A stretch of DNA of 64,000 nt. Origin: Macrosoma leucophasiata (lineage: Eukaryota; Arthropoda; Insecta; Lepidoptera; Hedylidae). Made by a program: the position numbers and the translations under genes. The notes under the pieces were generated by a model. That model saw nothing but the letters and a program-made list of their open reading frames with translations, was not told where the DNA came from and ran no database searches. Of the stretch, positions 1 to 10,060 are shown one piece after another (the stretch's first letter is position 1; each line of letters starts with the position of its first letter). The stretch spans positions 8,266,001-8,330,000 of the forward strand of contig JAWQUS010000011.1 in the NCBI GenBank assembly GCA_036365455.1. Direction: 5' to 3'.

Positions 1-1729
1 GTTTTGTGTTCATTATTTGAAAGTAACTCTTTGGGAACTTATGATCTTCCATATAAAGTAAATATCTCTGAACCTGATACATAAACTGTAAAATTACACC
101 CCGACACGCAGTAAAAATATTATTTCGTCGGCAATAAAACAGACGTCCAGGCACTTCTGTCGTTTCCATTGAAATAGACATCACTGCAAAAGACAAGGGA
201 TTTGTGGCTCTTGTGGCGCAAACTTCCAAATAGTTTCCCTTTGGCCGTAACACAAACAAGTTCGTATCATAGGGGACTAATCACATTTGTTCGCTTCAGC
301 TCGTGGTTCAATAATAAATATATATCGTCCTCTAGAGGCTCTATGTATGGAAGACATTTATAAAAGCGAGCAAGAATTAGTGCAGTGATAAATGGCGATA
401 CTTAATCATGGTAAAACACTTCAACCAATCCGAATCGGGTCAGCGTAGTATAAGACTTATCGCTCTCACAAAAGTATGTTTGAAAAGGCCTTAGTACTAC
501 AAACAGATAGATATTAGATGGGGAGTAATAGAATTCCAAATCACACGATGATCAGGAGTGGAGTAGTTAAGTAAAAATGCTGTACATATTGATAGAAAAC
601 AATTATCGCAGCAAATCCTCATCCACCAACAAAAACCAAATAACCATAACATATATTGACTTCTGCGAGTGTTTTCTTTCCGATAGGTGCACAAGGTCAT
701 CATAATGGAACCAGCGATGAGTAAAGAGTAAGACTACTGAGTAACGATGGAGATAGTGATGATAACTCTTCTACATGTTTATGCTATACATTGAGTGAAT
801 TATATGGCACGTTGCGTTATGATGTATGGAGCCCCTTTACACGGCAAAGGGGCAACAAGCTAGTTTGTAACGTAACGTAAATATTGATGTAACACAACTA
901 TGCTTTTGTTTGCTAACAAATGCGGTTAGTGGGTATTGTTGGATGGAAAATTAAGGTTCAGTTGTGTATAAATTTGTGATAGCAAGATCAGATATGTTTG
1001 GATATACCTTTGATGTAGGAGTAAGCGGCTTGTAATCGATTGGTTTTTTATCTTTTTGTCCAACTATGGCTAAACAACGGGCGGCAAATTTTGTTTTGCG
1101 AAGCTTTTCTGTGTAAATTCCGTCATATACATATAGGTTGAGATTGTAGTGGTTGTTTTGACGCAGTAGAACGACTTGCTTTCAGTAGTATAAACGGAAC
1201 TATAGGGTTTTAAAATGTTTATTCTATTATTTTAATAATTTAAAAATATACAACACGTCTTAAATAGTGAAATATCATAGTAATTCACTAAACGTAACGT
1301 AGTAATTCATTGTTCAAATATTAAAAAATATTCAGTGTAATATAATGCGCTTTAAGAGAAGATTAAAGATTGATTGAACTACCAAGACTAAGGGCCAGTT
1401 TCACCACTTGCTGATTATGTCATCGGTAGTCTATTAACTTAGGAACTTATCTACCAGATAAACTTCGGTTATTCGGTATTCTTCCTTTACGACGCACGAC
1501 AAACAATGAAGGTTTATACCTAATCATAATAAATTGAATTCAGATTTCGCATGTATGTACCCTGTTCTTTGTTGTTTCACTCTTGGCAGGGTGGCCTGGA
1601 CGTCAGTCAGAAACATGCTGAGTGACAAGTTTTCTTATACGGCGCCATTCTTGTCTGAGCCGCAGCCTTTCTGGTACACACAAGCTCCAAAATAGTTGAT
1701 GAAACGTGTTATGTTATTCGTACTTCCCT
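1..1729. other. Unrecognised AT-rich DNA
   Basis: I see no coding region, RNA gene or repeat family shared with the rest of the window. The longest open frame (497-703, minus) is short and has no recognisable domain. Confidence 0.5.
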
Positions 1730-1732
1730 ACT

Positions 1733-1893
1733 AATATTATAAAAGCGAAAGTAACTCTGTCTGTCTATTACATTTTCACGTCCAAACGACTGAACCGATT
1801 TTAATGAAATTTGGTACAGAGATAGAGCTGACGTTGAAAAAGAACATAGGCTACTTTTCGACATCCACGCGGGCGAAACCGCGGGCAAGATAG
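1733..1893 (+). mobile_element. Short Helitron-like element (Hel)
   Basis: The segment starts near ATTATAAAAGCGAAAGTAAC, carries a CTGTCTGT stretch and a 'gactgaaccgattttaatg' motif, and ends in GCGGGCGAAACCGCGGGCA. The same motifs occur in reverse at 43983-44158. GC-rich 3' ends followed by CTAG are typical of non-autonomous Helitrons in Lepidoptera. Here the final CTAG is degraded. Confidence 0.45.
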
Positions 1894-2629
1894 AAAAAAA
1901 AAAACAGTAGCTTAGTATAAGGCACAGTACTTCAATTTAATTTTTTGTAAAACACTTTTGAAAAACCCGACTTCTTCAATCAGTTTTGACTAGTCAAGAC
2001 TGTGCGTTTTTTTGTATTTCATGATAAGGTACAGGAAAAAAATATATATTTGGAGTCCGGGGAGCCTTATCAAAACAAAGATTGGGAAACCCCGAAGAAG
2101 AAGTTCTTTAAAATACTTATTGGCACGAAAAGTAGAGTGTGAAAACATTTTACTTCATTCAGCAAGTTTTTGATTACTATGGAGTAAAACGATTCTGTAG
2201 TAAATCAATTATCAGTAATTAAACATTATTTCAATTAAATTATACCGCCATCGCCATTCGGATGAATCCAGTGTTCAGTGAATGATTCTTGTTATTTTCA
2301 ATCCTTTTATGAGCTGATAGATCAAATTGTGTCGTAGGATAGGTAACAAGCAAATAGGACAGGCGACCTGCAGATAAGTTACTTGACCTATTTAAATATC
2401 TTAACGTTTTATGACAGACGGTGGTTGGATCCGTTTTTTTATCTATTCAACTGATTTTAATGAATCTTATCAAGGATAATAACTAGAGCTTGATGTTTTT
2501 AAGTCTCTTGTTTCGTCAATTTGGTACATTGTGTGTCGTAAATTTCACTTATCGGTTTTTAAGGATTCGAAAAATTATAGTGAAAATTATGACTTTTTTA
2601 TGTTACGAATTGGCAAATAAGCATACCTA
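1894..2629. other. Unrecognised AT-rich DNA
   Basis: Contains T-rich and A-rich runs. I see no repeat copy or coding signal. Confidence 0.45.
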
Positions 2630-3014
2630 GAGTTCAAATTGTTGGTAAGTGCTACAGTATTGTAGCCTATAAACATCAACATTAATCACCAGAGGTCATT
2701 CCTGAAGTCTAGCCCCCTTATTCATAAACGTACATTAGATACGTTTTAGCTATAGAATGCTTTGTCTTTGTCAGTTGCGTTATCAAATGTGCAGGATAGA
2801 AAAAGACGAAGGAGAGATAAGCAATACTTTAACTAAAAGACGTTTATGAATAAGGGGGTAAGTAGTTATAACTCTGTGGCAGAAATAACAGGGCTGTACA
2901 TTACCTGACCGGTACACGACACCGCTGAACACTACTATTTAGCTGCTAGTAGAATATGTTATACGGTGGTCTATGTCCACGAGCTCCGTCACTAGAGCTC
3001 TACCACCAGTTAAA
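2630..3014 (-). mobile_element. Old SINE-A copy split by MITE-B
   Basis: 2630-2712 matches the middle of SINE-A (tgtagcctata, accagaggtca), and 2859-3014 continues it (acagggctgtacatta, then the hairpin end ctctaccaccagt). The missing join is filled by a MITE with terminal inverted repeats. The A-tail end is lost. The copy is visibly more diverged than those at 22 or 30 kb. Confidence 0.75.
2713..2858. mobile_element. MITE-B copy 1
   Basis: About 146 bp bounded by CCCCCTTATTCATAAACGT and its inverse ACGTTTATGAATAAGGGGG. Related copies lie at 6453-6602 and 37840-37982. There is no coding capacity. The flanks are TAG and TAA, compatible with a 3-bp TWA-type target duplication as in PIF/Harbinger elements. 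That superfamily assignment is an inference. Confidence 0.75.
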
Positions 3015-3504
3015 AGGACTGTCTCTCCGCTTTTAATTTTTTGTAGGCTTGATGCTTCAATTCCCAGGTAGGAAGAAAAATGAATGATATTGGTTTTTTA
3101 ATTAAAAATGTTCAGGTGCATCCCCTGAGTAGGTAAACGTGCTTGAAATGTGATTTATTCGCTAATAACTTAAGTAAAAAAAGTAAGACTTATTTTTTTA
3201 ATTTATTAATGTAATTTGGCACATTCATGCTGGTGGTAATTGATTACATAGACAAATATAAATACTGAAAAACGCAATAAATGTCGCAATAGATCTCCAT
3301 TGAGAACTTTTTTACTATTTAGACATTTTTAAATAACTAAATTAATTTATTTATTTTAAACCACCAGTTTCAATTATTTTTATATTGATTTTTTTATTAT
3401 TTTACTTCTGAGGAAATGGGAAGGGGAGAAAGTCAAATCATTTAAAATACAATTATATCTTGCACTTAAAAACCAGAGATTTCAAGGTAGATGAGTTGTC
3501 ACTC
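3015..3504. other. Unrecognised AT-rich DNA
   Basis: AT-rich with poly-T and poly-A stretches. I see nothing assignable. Confidence 0.45.
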
Positions 3505-3605
3505 CTAAGGTCTATTTTTGTTACACCTCTGTTCCAGATATTACAGGGCCGTACAAAACCACACGACCGGAACACGATGTCGCTGAATACTACCGTTTAA
3601 CGGCA
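3505..3605 (-). mobile_element. Degenerate SINE-A fragment
   Basis: Retains diverged central SINE-A sequence (cagggccgtaca, ccggaacacgatg, accgtttaacggcaa). Both ends are missing. Confidence 0.6.
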
Positions 3606-3654
3606 AACATATATACCTATATGTATGTATGTGCATTACATGCATTTACCCTTT

Positions 3655-4662
3655 TTGAGTTAAATTATACCTCGGTGGACTGTGTGTATGATTAAGTTAA
3701 ATTATTCATTACAATGAGAGTAGCCCCTGTTAATTGGCGATAGAGTTCATGCCAGGTACAGGCTTACTTTACTTCTACTGTACAAGTGATTTGGGGAGTC
3801 GTAATGGGGTAGCTAGTGTTGAATGAAATATGAACCGTTGACGCTCTTAAATGTGCGCAAGATATTTGATTGACGTGATAACACGTCGTGAAATTTTATC
3901 TAGATGTGTCTATCGTATGATCGTTGTGTTTAAAACTATAATATACTAGCTGCCCACACCGGCACGAGTGCAATTAAGGTACTGACATAATATAGCGACT
4001 ATAAATTGAGATGTAAGTTATCCTTCTTTCAAGTTAGATCAAACTGCACAAGTGTGCAAAGTTTGGTTAAAATCGGCTGAGTAGTTTAGGAGTCCATTGG
4101 ACAAACACCGTGACGAGTAATTTACAAAGGTATATAAGAATTATAGTTTAATAGGTTAGATTGGGGGTCTAAACTGCCGCGGCGATACTGCTACTCTGAG
4201 ATAGCGGATTAAATCTCAGGCTTAATAAAAAAACAAACAATCGTATCATTAACATATGCACATACCTATGAACATACTATATCCTTTCAAATTAAACCTC
4301 GGTGGACTGTGTGTATGCTTAAGTTAAATTATTCATTATAATGCGAGTGTCCCCTATAAAGTGGCGGTAGAGTTGATGCGAGGTACATGTGATTCGGGGA
4401 GCCGTGACAGGGTAGCTAGTTATGAATTTAGTATGACCCGTCGACTCTGTTGTACATTGTGCGTAAGATACAATTTACCCTATTATTCATATTATTCATT
4501 ATAATGCGAGTAGCGCCTGTAAAGCGGAGGTAGAGTTGATGCAACCTACTACATGTGTTTGGAGGAATATAGATTAAATTAACCCGTCGACATTGTCACG
4601 TGGTTGAGATACATTTTAAACTGACGTGATTACACGGCATGAAATTCATTCTTTTGGGTAGC
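3655..4662. repeat. Three related units of an unidentified family
   Basis: Units at about 3655-3902, 4288-4477 and 4478-4662 share ctcggtggactgtgtgtatg (first two), attattcattataatgcgag, a 'gtagagttgatgc' motif and, in units 1 and 3, a terminal 'gacgtgat...acac' motif. Units 2 and 3 are adjacent; a Hel element (3950-4140) separates unit 1. No ORF is conserved. Confidence 0.6.
3950..4140 (-). mobile_element. Helitron-like element (Hel)
   Basis: Reads in reverse from ACTAGCTGCCCACACCGGC to a 'gtagtttaggagtccattgg' and AT-rich 5' end. It closely parallels the copy at 25608-25812. The CTAG-bearing GC-rich 3' terminus is characteristic. Confidence 0.65.
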
Positions 4663-5510
4663 TTAGAAATTTCATGTGGGAGGAGATTTAGTTCAAGTCT
4701 TGGAAGTGATTACCGGGTCGGAAAATGATTTTTTCATTCTCATTGCGACTCTCAGAGTTTGGCAATGAAGACGCTCTCGTTGTGTATGGAGTATGTTATG
4801 GTAAATGGTCAAGAGTACAACATTAATGGTGGGCGACCTTAATTTGGGGTGCATTTATGGGTACAACATTATTAGTTAAGTTCTTCTCTATTATCTTTAT
4901 GAATCTACAAAATAACCACTACATTTTGTGTAAACGTCATAGAATCTAACTTTTCAATGCATGTATTATAATAATGCATACATATTATACATAACAATAC
5001 ATAATAATAGGTACCTAGTACTATTTATTTCTACTGCTTTGATGTAACACAGGAGTGGAGGTCTATGAATATCTAGTCTAGAATTACTAGAATATCACTA
5101 ACAAGAAGATTTAATTATACGCTAACGAATGTAGGTTAATTAAAATAATTAGTACGCTAAAATTTGAGTTGTGTCTTTAAAGCCTAACGTAGTGTGAAAA
5201 ACAACTTGGTTTTAATACTGAAATGCTAATAAAACAGAATATAATTACCGATTGTACACGAACACAACTTTGCGCTGCAATTATTTGAATAATTTTGTTT
5301 TATAGTCTACAATAATCCACGAATAATAAATGTAATCCAAATCAAAGTGTTGAGAACATGGCGAGCTGATTATAGGTTTAATTTATAAACCATGTTTAGC
5401 AACCGATGATCGTATTGGGGTTAGGCAACTGATAAGTTCATTAAATTTTGTCGAATGCTACGAAATTCAAATAAATATTTGTAATCAAACATCGACCATC
5501 GATTCATAAT
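4663..5510. other. Unrecognised AT-rich DNA
   Basis: I see no repeat or coding signal here. A short AT-rich stretch of ataatgcatacatatt type lies around 4970-5010. Confidence 0.45.
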
Positions 5511-5692
5511 TCCCCACAGTAGGTATAAACTTGTGTCGTGGGAGCCGTTGTACACATACAACACATACACAAACACCCAGACCCGAAACAAATATCTGTA
5601 GGCCATACAAACATTTGTCCCGGTGCGGGGATCGAACCCGCGACCCTCCGAATCAAACGGGCATCTCACACTGCTGGACTAACCGGGTCGTC
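5511..5692 (-). mobile_element. SINE-F copy 1 (tRNA-headed)
   Basis: On the minus strand the element opens with a tRNA-like head: GACCCGGTTAGTCCAGC (A-box-like) and GCGGGTTCGATCCCCGC (T-arm and B box). A body follows (ggtctgggtgtttgtgtatg) with an AT-rich 3' end. Short frames on either strand here are by-products of the repeat. Confidence 0.8.
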
Positions 5693-6452
5693 GCCGTGGT
5701 CGTTTATTTTTAACTATGCAATATTTTAAATGAGGCCGGCCCACAACATTTACTGTACCATTTTTAGTGAAAATTAATATCGCGACACAACCCGGACTTA
5801 CAACCAGTGTGAAATTATGTTCGAAAATTCAGCGGCCACTTGTTTTATGCTTTATTCGGGGTCACTATTACGTATAATAATTAATCCTCTTTTAATAAAT
5901 CCAGAGATTAATACTAGTGGTTAATAACTGGGACGATACATGAAAAAGCACTGTAGCTTATTTTTAAAATGATCCATTTATTTAATATACGCCTATTGAT
6001 TACTTTAATGACCACAATAATTATCATTTGACATAAAATATTTTATACTCAGTACCAACTTTTGGTGCTCATGTCCTGTTCATATTGTAGCCCTAACCAC
6101 CTTCATATTTCATGACACGTTATTTTGTTACATTTTTGTTTTGACGTGAACGCGTATTTTTTGCTTCCAAGTTGGGATCTTAAAAAACGAATGATAATAA
6201 AATTCAATGATATAGACTGATGTAGCTATAATTTGTTTAACAATCTTTACGATATGTAAAATTTATTCCATATCTCTTCGCCAAGTTATTTACGGGATAG
6301 GTAGGAAGCTTGGAGAGCCAAACTTCTCAGTCCTAACACACCCTGTGCCACTCCTACATTCATCACTCTCACGTTACTCTACTTCTACATTATCAATTTC
6401 TTCAACCGATCAATCGGCGATGTATACCAACAGGAATCGACCTATAGAGTAA
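5693..6452. other. Unrecognised AT-rich DNA
   Basis: No coding signal. A fragment at 5770-5820 faintly resembles the repeat seen at 31363-31455. Confidence 0.4.
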
Positions 6453-6602
6453 CCCCCTTATTCATAAACGTACTTTAAATACGTTTTAGCTATAGAATGC
6501 TTTGTCTTTGTCAGTTGTATTGTCAAATGTTCAGGATAGAAAAAGACAAAAGAGAGATTAGCAACACTTTAGCTAAAATACGTTTATGAATTATGAATAG
6601 GG
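6453..6602. mobile_element. MITE-B copy 2
   Basis: Begins CCCCCTTATTCATAAACGT and ends in a slightly rearranged inverse (tttatgaattatgaataggg). The interior matches copies 1 and 3 (gaatgctttgtctttgtcag). Confidence 0.75.
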
Positions 6603-7364
6603 TTAGTGTTTGCCTTACAACTCAAAGAGGAACCCAGCAAGTTTGGCGTTGGTCTGTCCACTATTCGGTGCTATGGTGAAAAGACGGCTGGGGAAGAGCT
6701 TTCCACAACCTCCCATTTCCCTTTTTACCTTTCGGTATATCGGTATTGATACTCCCTCTACCTCTCTCTCTCTCTCTCTCTCGATTCAAGTAATAAGTTT
6801 CATTCACCTTTTCGCCGATTAATTCTAGAGGAAACTCAATTTCGTAGTTATGAAATATATTTGTCTTGGCAGACTACATCATCATCTCATCATCAAGAGT
6901 TCTCATGTGAATATCGTATCAACATAATTCCTATGAAAGTCATTTTAAAATTTATATAAATACATACTCTCAATTCCTGTTCTCTTAAAAATAGACAATA
7001 TAAATTAAATCAAAGTGTCCATTTTACAACTCATATACAAAAGAAAAGCGGAAAACCTCGTGTCCTAAACTTTTCAACTTATACTCCAGAGACTCTATTA
7101 CACAAAAAAACACTGAAAACAATTTTCATGCATTCATTAAAGTTGTAAACAGTTACATCATATTTTAGAACGCTACGCAGTCGGTTAATTAAACTTTTAT
7201 GAAAATTGCGAAAGGAGCCTCGTTGGGAAATGATAAACAGCGTCAAGGTATAACTGAAGAGACACCAAGTTAGGGCATAATAAAGGCATCATAAACATAA
7301 ATATCGTATTCTGTGGTTATGATGTATGATTCTTTATTTTTTATTGGAGTAAGAAAGAAAGAAA
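6603..7364. other. Unrecognised DNA with a CT microsatellite
   Basis: A (CT)n tract lies at 6762-6782. The open frame at 6610-6822 is not similar to anything I recognise. Confidence 0.45.
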
Positions 7365-7579
7365 TTTTTTTTTCTTTTTTTTATGTCATAGTAGTGGCAA
7401 GCAAGCATGCAGTTCACATTGATGTTAAGTGATGACTGTAGCCTATAGACAAATAGACACTTACACAAAGACCAAGATGCGTTATCACTCCTGAGGCCTA
7501 AGGTGTTATGAACCATTCACCACCTGAACGGAACACGATAGTGTTGAACACTACCATTTAGCGGCAAGTATATAAGGTA
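7365..7579 (-). mobile_element. SINE-A, 5' truncated
   Basis: A-tail end (poly-T on the plus strand) plus gcatgcagttcacattgatg, then to ttagcggcaagtata. The hairpin 5' end is missing. Confidence 0.8.
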
Positions 7580-7850
7580 CAATAAGTATTTATGCGGGTA
7601 ATATTTACTCTATACCTGACTTTTCAACTTTGCCTCTTACCTTTATTTGCGAACCTTAGTACCACTTCTAAAGGTCTAATTGGATTAATACAAACCAATA
7701 CGTGCAATAAACGTACATTTACTGAGTTTTGTTAACGTTTTGTATTATTTTAATGTGTAAAGGTACGTAAGTTAGTATTTATAGTCCATATCGATGGTAA
7801 GTGGCTACTTAGCATGGGTTGCACGACGATATTTGTTAAAATTTTAAGCT

Positions 7851-7991
7851 ATAACGCCCGGTAACGTAACGATGAGTCACCGAACGAGAGAGAGGCCTGC
7901 CGGACCGGCGAATGCCTTTCTACCGAGAAAAAGACGTTGTCACGTAAAATCTTCGCCCGTAAAACCGACTTTGCAGGCAACCAGTTTTTTT
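7851..7991 (+). repeat. rep-H, 5' truncated
   Basis: Carries taacgcccggtaacgtaacg, then ctgccggaccggcgaatgcc, and ends cgactttgcaggcaaccagt plus a T-run. Fuller copies lie at 31002, 31740 and 47958. Confidence 0.75.
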
Positions 7992-8086
7992 ATTGTTTGT
8001 TTTTCCATTCAATATTTAAAAAGTGGTAAATATTAATAGAAAATTATTGTTTCATTTTTCGTTTTTTTTTTCTTTTATTTGTAATA

Positions 8087-8751
8087 GGTTGGGGAAAAAG
8101 TCTTTTCGCATTATAGTATGTATGAACTTATAATAAAATCTCTTTGGCTGTAGTATTTGTATCTGGCTGGTTTTGGTATCATTGAAAGTTAAAATTGAAA
8201 GAACATAATTCCAAATTCAAATTAGGCAAATGTGTGATTTTCATTTGTTTTTCGTACTGTCAAGATGAGTGAATCTAATGAAGAAATTCGATACATTTTA
8301 AAATTTTACTACAAAAAAGGTAAAAATGCAACACAAGCCGCGACAAAAATTTGATCAACAGAAGAGGTGTGGTGTTTCATCATGATAACGCTAGACATCA
8401 CACATCTATAGCCTCTCAGCAAAAATTAAGAGAGTTTGGCTGGGAGGTGTTAATGCATTCGCCGTATAGTCCTGACCTTGCACCTTCAGATTTCCACCTG
8501 TTTCGGTCTCTTCAGAATTCTTTATGCAATGTTAGGTTAACATCATGAGAGGACTGCCAAATCCACTTGTCGCGGTATTTTGATGAGAAGTCCCAAAATT
8601 TTTATAGCAATGGGATCATGTCCCTACCTACAAGATGGCAAAAGGTTATCGAACAAAATGGTACATACATACTTTAGTTAAATTTAAATAAACTATTTTA
8701 AAAAATGTTTTGAATTTTCTTAAAAAATGCAAAGACACTTTTTCCCCAACC
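8087..8751 (+). mobile_element. Internally deleted mariner
   Basis: 665 bp bounded by inverted repeats: left GGTTGGGGAAAAAGTCTTTT, right TTTTTCCCCAACC (with mismatches). The left end is preceded by TA. The interior matches the longer copy at 27600-28843 but lacks roughly half of the transposase sequence. It is a non-autonomous deletion derivative. Confidence 0.9.
8265..8677 (+). pseudogene. mariner transposase remnant
   Basis: The start MSESNEEIRYILKFYYKKGK is followed after about 30 codons by a jump to INRRGVVFHHDNARHHTS. The DNA-binding helix-turn-helix region and the first catalytic Asp are therefore gone. The second Asp (HHDNA) and third Asp (YSPDLAPSD), spaced as in the DD34D family, remain. 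A stop replaces an Arg codon near 8548 (TGA; the longer copy has CGA), and another stop lies at the deletion junction. It cannot encode an active transposase. Confidence 0.9.
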
Positions 8752-8830
8752 TTTTATTTTGTTTTGCATAATTTTAGATAATTATCTAATTGCAATAGCT
8801 TTACCGCGGCAGTCCCCGAGTGCCATACGT

Positions 8831-9116
8831 GTTTTTTATTTTTTTTTATGTAATGGAAATGGCAAACAAGCATGCAGTTCACATTGATGTTAAGCGATGA
8901 CCGCAGCCCATAGACAAAGATCAAGGTCAAAATGCAGATGCGTTACCACTCCTGAGGCCTAAGGTGTTATGCCTCTGTGCCGGAAATTACAGGGCCGTAC
9001 ATTACCACCTGACCGGAATACGATAGTGCTGAACACTACCATTTAGCGGCAAGTATATTAGGTAATGCGGTGGTGCCTACGCCCGCGATTTCCGTCACTG
9101 GAGCTCTACAACCAGT
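8831..9116 (-). mobile_element. SINE-A, near full length
   Basis: Runs from a T-run (A tail on the minus strand) to ctacaaccagt. A small gap removes the usual 'cacccacac' segment. It is one of the better preserved copies. Confidence 0.85.
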
Positions 9117-9884
9117 GAAGTTAAAGCTATTGTAACATTTCACGTTAGAGAAGGATGTGAACTGTTACAAATACTTTGACTTTAACAAATATCGTGGTGC
9201 AACCCAGGCTTAAAGTTGAAAGAAGTGGCGTTGTGTGTTAATAACAAAAAAATGCAATTAAAGATTTACTCAAGCATATTCTTTGGGTAATAAAGAATGA
9301 AGCTGTGTTTTTTCTATTATTTAAAAGCAATAGTGCTTCTTATCCCGCTTTTATTTAAGAATGAAAAGCTTGGAAGAAGCTGTCATAATTTCTACAATTT
9401 TCTCATCCGTTGGATGTGAATAAATAGGTAAGCTATTTATTCACATCCATATTAATATGTGATTTAGTTTTTCCACTCTCCTTTAACATAACTACTTCAG
9501 TTGTGTTATGATAACAACCCACTACTACTACGCCGAGTGGCTCGATTCCCAGGTCAGAGAATAAGTTTATTTTTCGTAAGTTTTCCAGGACCAGTCCGGA
9601 GTTGGGTAATTGAATGAATGTATTTATCCTATCCCTTTAGACGTGAAGTTACGTTCCAGTCTGACAGAAAACAAAAGCGCCGTATATCCTTTTGACTTTG
9701 TACTAGGTATACAAGTTCATGACGTCTGCGTCGCGGTGTTTGGCATCAACTATCAAACGGGACTCATGCGGGCTACAAAGATACTCCTTTACACAAGACT
9801 GTCAGAGGGCGTACCCTGACCTTTTGTTATAACTATAAACTGATTCGCTATAGCTTTGTGTCGTTTCTTTATAAATAAACTAGC
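9117..9884. other. Unrecognised DNA
   Basis: 9172-9230 has a weak match to the repeat at 31363-31455 (gtgcaacccaggcttaaagt). The short frame at 9610-9819 has no recognisable domain. Confidence 0.4.
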
Positions 9885-10048
9885 GACCCGCCCCGGCTTC
9901 GCGCGTGTAGCATTATATAGTGGGGAGGCGCCCGACTTCTTTGATAAAAACCGTGATATATCTGTAAATATCTGTACGCTATTGATAAATTATAGATAAA
10001 AATCTTTCTCAGAAAACCATCTTACCAACATTTCAAATAGGAATAGAA

Positions 10049-10060
10049 TCTCGCATACAT
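10049..10060. repeat. Target-site duplication, left
   Basis: TCTCGCATACAT, identical to 13299-13310. It directly flanks the (ATG)n tail of the RTE. Confidence 0.85.

Noticed and set aside
3655..4662. CRISPR-like array
   Set aside because: Units are long, diverged and irregularly spaced. The window is eukaryotic in character.
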